DNA from: Arenibacter amylolyticus | GTDB taxonomy: Bacteria > Bacteroidota > Bacteroidia > Flavobacteriales > Flavobacteriaceae | Direction: 5' to 3' | Assembly: GCF_002150785.1 (NCBI RefSeq) | Contig: NZ_MTAZ01000013.1 | Location: forward strand, 1-34,294 | Length of the DNA stretch: 34,294 nucleotides | Shown here: in pieces, positions 9,969-17,749 of the stretch | Layout of the letters: each line of letters starts with the position of its first letter | Numbering within the stretch: position 1 is the first letter of the stretch | Notes under the pieces: generated by a model | Told to the model about the DNA's origin: nothing | The model's database searches: none | Seen by the model: the letters and a program-made list of their open reading frames with translations, nothing else | Program-made: the position numbers and the translations under genes

Positions 9969-10158
9969 GCATATTTCCTCTGCAGACCTACCCCCTAGCT
10001 CACCAAGGCTAAAAAGCCTCTGCTTTTTTGTTATATTTACTAAGACCAATTTTCACGTGGGATTTTAAGCAGTACCATATCCCGTGATATTAATACCAAT
10101 AAAGAATGGCCATCCTCTGACTATCTAGTTTAAACCAACCAAATAAATCTTCAATACC

Positions 10159-11199
10159 ATGAGAAACGCAATGTTACTTTTCCTTCTGTTAATTGGACTC
10201 AGCAGTTGTAGAAACAATAAAGCCACTAAAGGGGCGCCACCAGAACTGGATTCCCAAGAACTTAGCAGCAGGAATGAAGAAGGAATAAGAATGATCCCCA
10301 TTAAAACTTCCGTAGGAGAATTTAAAGTCTGGACCAAGAAAATGGGCGACAATCCCACTAAGAAAGTTTTGTTATTACATGGGGGACCTGGTGCCACCCA
10401 TGAGTATTTTAAAATTTTTGACGAATACTTTCCAGAAGCAAACATTGAATATTACTACTACGACCAATTGGAGTCGGCCCACTCAGATCAGCCCAATAAT
10501 AAGGCACTTTGGACCGTGGACAGGTATGTGGACGAAGTGGAGCAGGTACGGCAAGCCTTAGGGTTAAACAAGGACAATTTCTACCTTTTGGGTAGTTCCT
10601 GGGGAGGCCTCCTTGCAATGGAATACGCCCTAAAACATCAGGAAAACCTAAAGGGACTCATTGTTTCAAATATGATGGCTTCCATTCCTGCCTATATTAC
10701 CTATGCCAATAAAGTACTTGCCCCTCAATTAGACCCAAGTATCTTGCAGGAAATAAGGGCCTTGGAGGCTGCGGAAGATTATGCCAATCCTCGATATACA
10801 GAACTGATACATACCCATTATTATCCAAAACATGTGCTACGCCTACCTTTAGATGAATGGCCAGAGGATGTTAATAAATCCATGTCTAACATCAACCAGG
10901 ATCTTTACGTCACCATGCAGGGACCTAGCGAATTTGGAGTTGTGGGCGATGCTAAGTTAAAGGATTGGGACATTACCTCGGAACTTTCCAAAATAACCGT
11001 CCCCACCCTTACAATTGGTGGTGAATACGACACTATGGATCCAACCCACATGGCTTGGATAGCTACGGAGGTTCAAAACGGACAATACCTCCATTGCCCC
11101 AATGGAAGTCATTTTGCGATGCACGACGATGCCGAAAATTATTTCAGGGGGGTCCTTGATTTTATTAAAAGGGTAGATCGGGGAAATAAAAAGGAATAG
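10159..11199 (+). CDS. Proline iminopeptidase-family alpha/beta hydrolase, lipoprotein
   Basis: 346 residues. The N-terminus (MRNAMLLFLLLIGLSSC) is a lipoprotein signal with lipobox LSSC, so the enzyme is probably anchored in the periplasm or outer membrane. Peptidase family S33 features are all present: the oxyanion HGGPG motif, DQLESAHSDQP matching the family's DQRG-type loop, nucleophile Ser147 in GSSWGG, Asp291 in GGEYDTMDP and His318 in GSHFAM. Members remove N-terminal proline from peptides. The preceding secreted amidohydrolase suggests a peptide-scavenging theme, but a terminator separates the two genes. It could instead act on amides or esters, since S33 includes those. Confidence 0.9.
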   Translation: MRNAMLLFLLLIGLSSCRNNKATKGAPPELDSQELSSRNEEGIRMIPIKTSVGEFKVWTKKMGDNPTKKVLLLHGGPGATHEYFKIFDEYFPEANIEYYYYDQLESAHSDQPNNKALWTVDRYVDEVEQVRQALGLNKDNFYLLGSSWGGLLAMEYALKHQENLKGLIVSNMMASIPAYITYANKVLAPQLDPSILQEIRALEAAEDYANPRYTELIHTHYYPKHVLRLPLDEWPEDVNKSMSNINQDLYVTMQGPSEFGVVGDAKLKDWDITSELSKITVPTLTIGGEYDTMDPTHMAWIATEVQNGQYLHCPNGSHFAMHDDAENYFRGVLDFIKRVDRGNKKE

Positions 11200-11261
11200 A
11201 TTAGGGGCAATTTTGGGATTGATATGTAACCTTTGTAACAGAACAACTATCTAAAAAGGAC

Positions 11262-11269
11262 CATATTTG
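11262..11269 (+). promoter_or_regulatory. Candidate -7 element (CATATTTG) for the YeeE/YedE pair
   Basis: Seven of eight positions match TAnnTTTG, and it sits 27 nt before the ATG of the first transporter gene, a normal leader length for this phylum. Just upstream TGTAAC is repeated in direct orientation (TGTAACCTTTGTAACA, about 11225-11240), which may be an activator or repressor site. Confidence 0.35.
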
Positions 11270-11296
11270 CAGTCCTAAATAAAAGTAATATTAGTT

Positions 11297-11854
11297 ATGG
11301 AATGGATTTTAGAACCTTGGCCGTGGTATGTAGGCGGCCCTTTGATTGCTGCTACCATGTTTACATTGTTATATGTAGGTAGAAACTTTGGTATGTCTGC
11401 TAACCTAAGAACTTTGTGTACGATTGGTGGGGCCGGGAAAACCAGCAACTTTTTTCGTTTCGACTGGAGAACTCAAAAATGGAACCTCTTGGTTATGATC
11501 GGAGCGGTTATTGGCGGATTTATAGGATCCCATTACCTATCTAACAATCAAGTACCGGACCTCAACCCAAAAACGATTGAACAACTACACAATTCAGGTT
11601 TTGAAAGTGCAGGTAGTGCCTACGTTCCTACTGAATTATTTGGTGAAGAAGCATTCTCTTCTCCAACTACCTTAGTGCTATTGCTATTGGGCGGATTACT
11701 GGTTGGTTTTGGAGCCCGGTATGCTGGAGGCTGTACTTCCGGTCATTCTATATCGGGCATTAGTAACTTACAATTACCGTCCCTTATTGCCACCGTTGGT
11801 TTCTTTATAGGCGGATTGATTATGGTACATCTTATATTCCCCATTTTATTCTAA
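11297..11854 (+). CDS. YeeE/YedE family sulfur transporter, N-terminal half protein
   Basis: 185 residues with four or more hydrophobic segments (about 8-28, 65-85, 125-145, 160-183). The signature GARYAGGCTSGHSISG near residue 140 carries the cysteine that, in the YeeE family, binds thiosulfate or sulfane sulfur in the channel. Full-length YeeE proteins have two such repeats; here each repeat is a separate gene, so the product probably works with the next one. The gap to that partner is 75 bp on the same strand. Function inferred: uptake of thiosulfate or related sulfur across the inner membrane. The CstB-like and DoxDA genes nearby support this. Confidence 0.88.
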   Translation: MEWILEPWPWYVGGPLIAATMFTLLYVGRNFGMSANLRTLCTIGGAGKTSNFFRFDWRTQKWNLLVMIGAVIGGFIGSHYLSNNQVPDLNPKTIEQLHNSGFESAGSAYVPTELFGEEAFSSPTTLVLLLLGGLLVGFGARYAGGCTSGHSISGISNLQLPSLIATVGFFIGGLIMVHLIFPILF

Positions 11855-11929
11855 GGGTAGTTAAACAAGACATCAATCACCCTAGTGATCATTAAAATAT
11901 GATACTATTCTAAAAAAAGCATAAGAACA

Positions 11930-12343
11930 ATGAAAAATATAATTTATCCCATCATCGGCATATTCTTCGGAATCGTCCTTTTTAAGTCCGAAGCGGCATC
12001 TTGGTTCCGGATCTATGAAATGTTCAACTTTCAGTCGTTTCACATGTATGGTATAATGGGATCTGCCCTAGTATTGGGTATCATTATTGTACAATACATC
12101 AAGAGAAAAAATATAAAAGACGTAAATGGAAATCCTATCATTATAGCGGATAAGGATAAAAGTATCTCCCGGTATTTAATTGGAGGCATCTTATTTGGTT
12201 TAGGCTGGGCATTGGCAGGCGCTTGCCCAGGTCCCATGTATGTTTTAGCCGGAGCAGGTTACTTGCCCATCTTTATTGTTATACTAGGAGCTCTTTTAGG
12301 CACCTGGTTCTATGGCATGTTAAAGCATAAACTACCCCATTAA
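11930..12343 (+). CDS. YeeE/YedE family sulfur transporter, second half protein (DUF6691-like)
   Basis: 137 residues with about four membrane segments. The motif GWALAGACPGPMYVLAGAG around residue 90 is the GACPGP form of the YeeE signature and supplies the second channel cysteine. It begins with MKNIIYPIIGIFFG, a membrane segment rather than a cleaved signal. It is the second gene of a two-gene unit closed by a strong terminator 79 bp downstream. I expect a heteromeric transporter of the pair, equivalent to one full-length YeeE. Confidence 0.88.
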   Translation: MKNIIYPIIGIFFGIVLFKSEAASWFRIYEMFNFQSFHMYGIMGSALVLGIIIVQYIKRKNIKDVNGNPIIIADKDKSISRYLIGGILFGLGWALAGACPGPMYVLAGAGYLPIFIVILGALLGTWFYGMLKHKLPH

Positions 12344-12421
12344 TGGGTATTGCCGTCGCTGTTAATATGATTTAACTCAATTGAAATTGAGGATGAAAAT
12401 CCGCTAAGAAGCAACACATTC

Positions 12422-12456
12422 AGCTCCTTCCCCTACCTACGGGAAGGAGCTTTTTT
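12422..12456 (+). terminator. Rho-independent terminator after the YeeE/YedE pair
   Basis: An 11-bp perfect GC-rich stem (AGCTCCTTCCC, 12422-12432, with 12441-12451), an 8-nt loop and a T6 run. It separates the transporter unit from the CstB-like gene. Confidence 0.92.
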
Positions 12457-12721
12457 GACTCCTAAAATTCCGGAGGAGTTATTATCCCATCGCGCTATCA
12501 AATGGCCAAATCGTTTCCGACTACCATAGGCCCTGTAACTTAGGTTACATATTACCATGGGATCTCGTCGTATTTTTACTAAACAATTTAGAGGTTCCGT
12601 GCTTACTACGGCAACACACCTCCTTAGGTAGTTCGCCATAGCCCAATATAAGGTTCCCCTGGGTTTAAGTAGGCAGCAATGAGTATTAAAATTTTGATCA
12701 ATCGATAAAAAATAACGAGAT
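12457..12721. other. Spacer before the CstB-like gene
   Basis: No gene. It holds a short inverted repeat TGTAACTTAGGTTACA (about 12535-12550), similar in its TGTAAC half-site to the repeat upstream of the YeeE pair at about 11225-11240. A shared regulator of the two sulfur units is possible but the site is short. Confidence 0.35.
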
Positions 12722-14110
12722 ATGTTTTTTAAACACGTATATGATAAAAGTTTAGCGCAAGCCAGTTATGTGGTTGGATGTCAAGCAAAAGGAGTAGCCA
12801 TCGTTATAGATCCGCAACGGGATGTAGATGTATACCTTCGTATAGCTGAAGAGAATAACTTAAAGATAACACATATTGCCGAAACCCATATTCATGCAGA
12901 TTTCCTTAGTGGATCTAGGGAACTGGCAGCAGTGACAGGAGCCTCCTTATACCTATCCGATGAAGGTGGAGAGGATTGGCAATACGAGTTCCCCCATATA
13001 GGATTGAAGCATGGAGAGATCATTAAGCTGGGGAATTTAAGCCTAGAGGTATTGCATACCCCTGGACATACCCCAGAAAGCATCAGTTTTTTACTAACCG
13101 ACCACCCAGCAACAGATGAACCGGTAATGGTTTTCACGGGCGATTTTGTTTTTGTGGGAGATATTGGCCGTCCAGATTTATTGGATAAGGCTGCTGGACT
13201 AAAAGGGACACAAGAACAGGGAGCCAAACAAATGTACGAATCTATCCAGCGATTTGCAGAACTGCCTGCCCACATTCAAGTTTGGCCAGGTCACGGAGCG
13301 GGATCAGCTTGCGGGAAAGCCTTAGGGGCCGTTCCAAGCTCTACCGTAGGATATGAAAAAATTCGCAATTGGGCCTTCCAATATGAGCGTGATGAAAAAG
13401 GTTTTACCGACTACCTCTTGGAAGGCCAACCAGAGCCTCCCAAGTATTTTGGCATGATGAAGCATCTGAACAAAGTTAATCGCCCTCTATTGGTAGAAGT
13501 CCCAAAACATCCTAAACTGAATAAAGAGGAGTTTTTAACTGCCTATAATCATGGATTAACCGTGATAGATACGCGGAATAAAACAGATTTTTCCACTGGA
13601 TTTATTCCAGGCAGTATCAATATACAAGGGAACAACTCGTTTTCTACCTGGGCCGGTTGGGTATTAAACTACCAAGAACAGTTTATACTTGTTGCAGAGG
13701 ACAATCAGATGGAAGACCTCACCAGAAAACTAATGCGTATCGGGTTAGATAATATCTACGGCTTTATTTCTGATGTAGATGATTTAGGATTGGAATTACA
13801 AACCGCCGATGTAATAGGCATCGAGGCCTTTAAATCTTACGTGGAAGAAGCGCAGGCACAGATTGTAGATGTGCGTGGAGTAAGCGAATACGAAACAGAG
13901 CATGTAAAAGGGGCCGATAATGTTTTTGTAGGGACTCTGCAAGACAACCTAGATAAAATAAATAAGGACAAACAAGTAGTAATTCACTGCCAAAGTGGAG
14001 ATAGAGCTACCGTTGCCTACTCCTTACTGCGAAAAAATGGCTTCGACAAGGTGAAAAACTATTCGGGCGGAATGATGGAATGGAAGGAAGAAGGGAACAA
14101 TGTAGTTTAA
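12722..14110 (+). CDS. CstB-like persulfide dioxygenase-rhodanese fusion (MBL fold + pseudo-rhodanese + rhodanese)
   Basis: 462 residues in three parts. Residues ~1-240 form a metallo-beta-lactamase fold of the ETHE1/persulfide dioxygenase type: ETHIHADFLSG (His56, His58, Asp60), HTPGHTPES, GDFVFVGDIGRPDL and WPGHGAGSACG supply the iron ligands. Residues ~265-350 resemble a rhodanese, but the active-site loop reads LVAEDNQM with no cysteine. Residues ~365-460 form an intact rhodanese with Cys423 in HCQSGDRA. This order matches Staphylococcus CstB, which oxidises persulfides (CoA, bacillithiol) and yields thiosulfate. Cytosolic, no signal. Neighbours are thiosulfate transporters upstream and DoxDA downstream. 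No CstR-type regulator is visible. A broken small membrane gene begins within 30 bp after the stop. Confidence 0.92.
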   Translation: MFFKHVYDKSLAQASYVVGCQAKGVAIVIDPQRDVDVYLRIAEENNLKITHIAETHIHADFLSGSRELAAVTGASLYLSDEGGEDWQYEFPHIGLKHGEIIKLGNLSLEVLHTPGHTPESISFLLTDHPATDEPVMVFTGDFVFVGDIGRPDLLDKAAGLKGTQEQGAKQMYESIQRFAELPAHIQVWPGHGAGSACGKALGAVPSSTVGYEKIRNWAFQYERDEKGFTDYLLEGQPEPPKYFGMMKHLNKVNRPLLVEVPKHPKLNKEEFLTAYNHGLTVIDTRNKTDFSTGFIPGSINIQGNNSFSTWAGWVLNYQEQFILVAEDNQMEDLTRKLMRIGLDNIYGFISDVDDLGLELQTADVIGIEAFKSYVEEAQAQIVDVRGVSEYETEHVKGADNVFVGTLQDNLDKINKDKQVVIHCQSGDRATVAYSLLRKNGFDKVKNYSGGMMEWKEEGNNVV

Positions 14111-14119
14111 TAAAAACCT

Positions 14120-14386
14120 GTGAAAACGGAGTTATTAGAAATGATATGCAATATACGTAATAATTGGAGTCTGTTTCGCCTCCTTAGATTGGCAATTGGC
14201 CTCTACCTCTTGGTAGACGGACTAAAGACAGGAATGTGACTATTAATTGCAATAGGAGTTGCGTTTACTGTAATGCCCCTACTGAACATTGGCTGCAGTG
14301 CCATCGGAAACTGTGCCATTTCACCAACGAAGGAAAGTAGTTCCAATGCGGAAGAGGTTACCTATGAAGAAGTAAAAACAAAATGA
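14120..14386 (+). pseudogene. YgaP-type small membrane protein gene (DUF2892-like) interrupted by one TGA
   Basis: A GTG at 14120 or an ATG at 14141 opens a frame encoding a basic start, a membrane segment (LLRLAIGLYLLVDGLKTGM), then TGA at 14237-14239. The same frame continues as LLIAIGVAFTVMPLLNIGC and ends with EEVTYEEVKTK before the stop at 14384-14386. Small proteins of this kind (two membrane segments, a GC pair, an EEV.YEEV tail) commonly follow rhodanese genes in Bacteroidota. Relatives generally have Trp at the stop position (TGG against TGA), so a single base change explains it. It is therefore a recent nonsense mutation, a sequencing error or, less likely, UGA read-through. Both halves keep good coding character. 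Confidence 0.7.
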
Positions 14387-14435
14387 TGTAGATTGGATCA
14401 GTGACCTTATGGTCCTATAAATAAAATAGAGAAAT

Positions 14436-14487
14436 GGCCTTCCTAACAAAGATACTGCTTACGACAAGCTATTAGGAAGGCCTTTTT
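14436..14487 (+). terminator. Terminator closing the cstB-like unit
   Basis: An 11-bp perfect stem (GGCCTTCCTAA at 14436-14446 with 14472-14482), a 25-nt loop and a T5 run. It lies between convergent genes and may also stop the beta-lactamase-fold gene on the minus strand. Confidence 0.8.
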
Positions 14488-14534
14488 GTATTATTTATGG
14501 ATAATCCCGATTAGATGGTGCTCATTTCCGCTAG

Positions 14535-15848
14535 TTATTCTTTAGTGAGCATAAAAACGCCTCCAGCTTGTTTCAGGGTCATTTGATTGGTTGCAGGTTC
14601 AAATTCCATAACGATCCCTGCTTGATCGAATTTAAAGGTATCCTTATCGGTTGCGTCTAAGGGGAATGACGGCTGACCCGTAGCTTGTGCCACTAAAGTA
14701 CCTTCCGATTTTGTTATCGTTACCTTCAAGGGGAAACCATCACTAGAGTACACCCCTAGATACTGGTCTAGATCTTCGGAGCTTAGTTCGTAGGTACTAA
14801 ATGTGGGAACCTCAAAATTTTGATTAAAAAGAGCGCTTAATAAGGCTATAGCTATATCATTATTGTTAAAATTAGAACCATTGGAGGTTAAAGCAAAAGC
14901 ACTTTTCTCTTCTGGAAAATACCCAAACATAGAACTAAACCCATCTATTCCCCCAGTATGACCAAAACTATATCGCTCATAAAAAGGCATTTTAAAAAGA
15001 CCCAATCCATAGTTGTCTTTTAAGGTCTGCATTTTGGCCACATTTTTCTCAGAAATAATTTTGAAGGTAAATAGCGCTTCTGCAAAGACTAGGATATCGG
15101 TTGGGGTAGATACGATACCTCCCGCTCCCAAAGGAATGGACATATCTGTTTCCGTTTCCTTATTCCATTCCCCACTATAGGAGTTGGTTTCGTTATTACT
15201 GATATCGATCTTACCCCCGAGATAGGTGTTTTTTAGTCCCAAAGGGGCTGTTATTTTTTCGGATAAAATAGCTGCGAACGATTTATTGTACAGTTTTTCC
15301 AGAATAAAAGAGAGGAGTACATAATTTGAATTACTATACTCGGATCTGGTATTTGGCTCAAATACACTTTCATATTCTGAAATAATCGATAGCAATTCCG
15401 CTTCGCTTTTAGGCACGGTACGATAGCTTAAATAGGCTGGGTCATTGGTGAAATTATAGATTCCGCTTCTGTGGTTCAGCAGATCGGCAATCGTAATGAC
15501 ATTACTATTTTTTATTGTTGGAAAATAGGTTGCCAACCTTTGATCCAATGTTATCCTATCTTCTTCAATCGCTTTAAAAACAAGGGCAGCCGTAAACGTT
15601 TTTGAAATAGACCCAATTCTATACTTTGTATTATCATCTGGCTTTTTCATTGTTTCAATATCGGAGAAACCAATTTGTTTGGTGTAAATGATCTGCCCAT
15701 CTTTCATAAGGGCTACGCTCCCCATAAACTTATTGTTAATCGCTAAGGCGCTGTAGTAATCATCCAACTTATCACGATCAATAGTTTGGGATATACTAGT
15801 CTCTATTGAAAACACTACTAGTAACAATAAAACGATTTTCTGATTCAT
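14535..15848 (-). CDS. Serine hydrolase, class C beta-lactamase / penicillin-binding protein fold
   Basis: 437 residues with an N-terminal signal peptide (MNQKIVLLLLVVFSIETSIS), so exported. The three catalytic motifs of family S12 are present: SxxK at Ser80-Lys83 (GSISKTF), YxN at Tyr171-Asn173 (EYSNSNY) and the HTG box at His297 (GHTGG). A C-terminal ~90-residue beta-rich domain (LGVYSSDGFPLKVTITKSEG) is common in Bacteroidota paralogues. Such proteins include D-aminopeptidases, esterases and peptidoglycan-modifying enzymes; true resistance activity is not implied. It lies opposite to and inside the sulfur module and is probably unrelated to it. Confidence 0.92.
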   Translation of the reverse strand: MNQKIVLLLLVVFSIETSISQTIDRDKLDDYYSALAINNKFMGSVALMKDGQIIYTKQIGFSDIETMKKPDDNTKYRIGSISKTFTAALVFKAIEEDRITLDQRLATYFPTIKNSNVITIADLLNHRSGIYNFTNDPAYLSYRTVPKSEAELLSIISEYESVFEPNTRSEYSNSNYVLLSFILEKLYNKSFAAILSEKITAPLGLKNTYLGGKIDISNNETNSYSGEWNKETETDMSIPLGAGGIVSTPTDILVFAEALFTFKIISEKNVAKMQTLKDNYGLGLFKMPFYERYSFGHTGGIDGFSSMFGYFPEEKSAFALTSNGSNFNNNDIAIALLSALFNQNFEVPTFSTYELSSEDLDQYLGVYSSDGFPLKVTITKSEGTLVAQATGQPSFPLDATDKDTFKFDQAGIVMEFEPATNQMTLKQAGGVFMLTKE

Positions 15849-16064
15849 AAAAAAGGGTTCTGAAATTAATAAGGTTCCATACGCCTATGGAAAACACTCT
15901 AGGTCTCTTAAAAGTATAAAAATAATCCCATATCCATCCTTCCCACGACACCACTATTGGAATCGCCCTCTAACTTTAAGGAGCACCCCTGTCTTTTAAC
16001 AAAGCTTTAGCGTGCAAAACGCAGCCTTACACGCCCAAAAATAAGGCCCTTCCAATTGTTTGTG

Positions 16065-16072
16065 TATTTTTG
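16065..16072 (+). promoter_or_regulatory. Candidate -7 element (TATTTTTG) for the DoxDA unit
   Basis: An exact TAnnTTTG match 13 bp before the ATG at 16085. The predicted leader is unusually short (about 6 nt). No TTG is found at the ideal upstream distance; a TTG lies only a few bases away. Moderate to low weight. Confidence 0.35.
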
Positions 16073-16084
16073 CAGGTGACTTAA

Positions 16085-16462
16085 ATGAAAGGGACAGGTT
16101 TGCATATTAAAAATCTACAACGGGTTATTTTCCTATTGGCCGTTTATGTGGCCTTAACCCCCTGTTCTATAAAAGAAACCATTTTTGGTTACTTGGATGT
16201 TGCTTTTGAGCGACCCCTTAACAAGACCAGAACAGTACAAGCTAGCAATACGGTTTGCGAGCTGAGTATCCTAAGTGCGCCTACCCTTTTGGAAAGCAAT
16301 ACCCCAGCAGCGGATATTCTAATTCCAAAAACCGCAATCACTTCCCCTATTATTTTAGCAGGCTGTAAAAAAGTAGCCCTAAAACAATATGCTAAAAGAA
16401 CTACGGGCAACAGCCCACCCCTCTACATATTATATAAACGATTGAGATCTGACATAGCCTAA
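16085..16462 (+). CDS. Small exported cysteine-containing protein upstream of DoxDA, unknown function
   Basis: 125 residues. A hydrophobic stretch (RVIFLLAVYVALTPC, about 14-28) suggests a signal peptide or anchor. The mature part has cysteines in NTVCELSIL and LAGCKKVAL and the phrase ERPLNKTRT. I know similar ~120-residue proteins in Bacteroidota with the TPCSIK start and PLNK motif, always as hypotheticals. The TPC site is not a good lipobox because of the proline at -1. It sits 55 bp before the DoxDA gene on the same strand, so the two are probably co-transcribed. A periplasmic helper of thiosulfate oxidation is a guess from position only. Confidence 0.6.
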   Translation: MKGTGLHIKNLQRVIFLLAVYVALTPCSIKETIFGYLDVAFERPLNKTRTVQASNTVCELSILSAPTLLESNTPAADILIPKTAITSPIILAGCKKVALKQYAKRTTGNSPPLYILYKRLRSDIA

Positions 16463-16517
16463 ACACTTCTTTCGCTATTCAAATTTTTAATACAATCGTT
16501 TAAATAATATCTTTTTC

Positions 16518-17537
16518 ATGAATCAGAATAAAAATGATCAGTCACAAAGTATGGCTGGTCTCTTTACATTGGCTATTCGCTTAGTTGTGGGCTGGACTTA
16601 CTTTTCCGCGTTTTGGCGCAGATTGGTAATAGATAACAAACTAAACCCCGAAGAAGCAGGTTATATAGGGGAGAAATTCAACCACTTTTTGCCTAATGCA
16701 CTAGGCATTGGCCCCCTAATAGAATACTTGGTGACAAATCCAGATACCCTTTGGTGGGCCATGGTGACCTTTACCATTATTGAAGGAATTGTAGGCTTAT
16801 TTATTATGCTGGGCCTTTTTACTAGGTTAATGAGTATTGGCGTCTTTAAACTGGCAATGGGAATCTTATTAGGTGCTGGTTGGATTGGCACCACCTGTTT
16901 GGACGAATGGCAGATTGGAGTGCTCGGTATTGCCACCGGATTTACCCTATTCCTTAGTGGGAGTGGAGCTTACTCTCTAGACCAGTATTTTATAAACAGG
17001 AAAGCAAGGTTTACCCGACCTAAATGGTTTGCCTGGTTGGGATCTGGCAACTTTCCCATTACTAATATTAAGCCTATTGTATTAACCGGGGCATTGGCCA
17101 TATTTGCTTTGACCCTATTTACCAATCAATACTTCCACGGGGGCATTTTTGGGACGCTTCACAACAAATCGGTGAGGCCAAAGTTGGAAATCAGTAATTC
17201 CCACCTTTCTAAGGATTCCTTGCAATTTGAGGTATTCCGGGTAGAAGGAGCCGATGTGTACGGATCGTTCCTGATTGGCATACAACTGCTAGACCAAAAT
17301 GGCAATATTCTCTTGCATAAGAACGGGTCCGATTTAGCCCTTTTCCCTACAGAGAATATCCGAAATCACTATGTGGCCAAGATAAAACCAGGTAAGCACA
17401 GCCTTGTCATCCCTCTGGGCGCAAAGGCCGACCTCTCTATGGACTTAGGAGACCCCCCCCTAAATAAAGGGGAATCCTACACCTTAAGGCTAATAGATAT
17501 TAGTGGCCTGGAATGGGATCTTGAAATGGTTTATTAA
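16518..17537 (+). CDS. Thiosulfate:quinone oxidoreductase, fused DoxD and DoxA domains
   Basis: 339 residues. The first ~160 form a DoxD/DoxX membrane domain with four segments: LAIRLVVGWTYFSAFWRR, a WAMVTFTIIEGIVGLF segment, the LAMGILLGAGWIGTTCLDEW segment and IATGFTLFLSGSG. After a further membrane segment (about 185-205, ITNIKPIVLTGALAIFALTL) the C-terminal ~130 residues match the DoxA type: FRVEGADVYGSFLIGIQLLD and a GKHSLVIPLG strand. In Acidianus the two subunits are separate and oxidise thiosulfate to tetrathionate, passing electrons to quinone; fusions are common in Bacteroidota. The neighbouring YeeE and CstB-like genes support a thiosulfate role. A strong terminator ends the unit. 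Confidence 0.9.
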   Translation: MNQNKNDQSQSMAGLFTLAIRLVVGWTYFSAFWRRLVIDNKLNPEEAGYIGEKFNHFLPNALGIGPLIEYLVTNPDTLWWAMVTFTIIEGIVGLFIMLGLFTRLMSIGVFKLAMGILLGAGWIGTTCLDEWQIGVLGIATGFTLFLSGSGAYSLDQYFINRKARFTRPKWFAWLGSGNFPITNIKPIVLTGALAIFALTLFTNQYFHGGIFGTLHNKSVRPKLEISNSHLSKDSLQFEVFRVEGADVYGSFLIGIQLLDQNGNILLHKNGSDLALFPTENIRNHYVAKIKPGKHSLVIPLGAKADLSMDLGDPPLNKGESYTLRLIDISGLEWDLEMVY

Positions 17538-17562
17538 CGATAAACTGATTAAATGTAGCTAC

Positions 17563-17602
17563 AAAATGGCTTCCGGGATTTCCCAGAAGCCATTTTTGTT
17601 TT
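17563..17602 (+). terminator. Terminator after DoxDA
   Basis: A perfect 11-bp stem (AAAATGGCTTC, 17563-17573, with 17586-17596) and a T-rich tail (TTTTTGTTTTT). Confidence 0.88.
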
Positions 17603-17749
17603 TAAAGAATAAGCCCCCTAGACAGCTAGTCGCACCTTTTATAGAATCAATATAAAATGCAATGAGGACAAGATAAATGGTTGCCTTCTATTATTTTGTC
17701 CGTGCTATTTCAAAAAATATGCTAGCCCGATGATATTTATACCCTTCAT

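Noticed and set aside
12433-12639. Minus-strand 68-codon frame in the spacer before the CstB-like gene
   Set aside because: It overlaps the terminator stem, has an arginine-rich random-like composition and no homology I recognise.
14535-15848. Antibiotic-resistance beta-lactamase
   Set aside because: The S12 fold is shared by many esterases and peptidases, and this paralogue has the extra C-terminal domain typical of non-resistance members.
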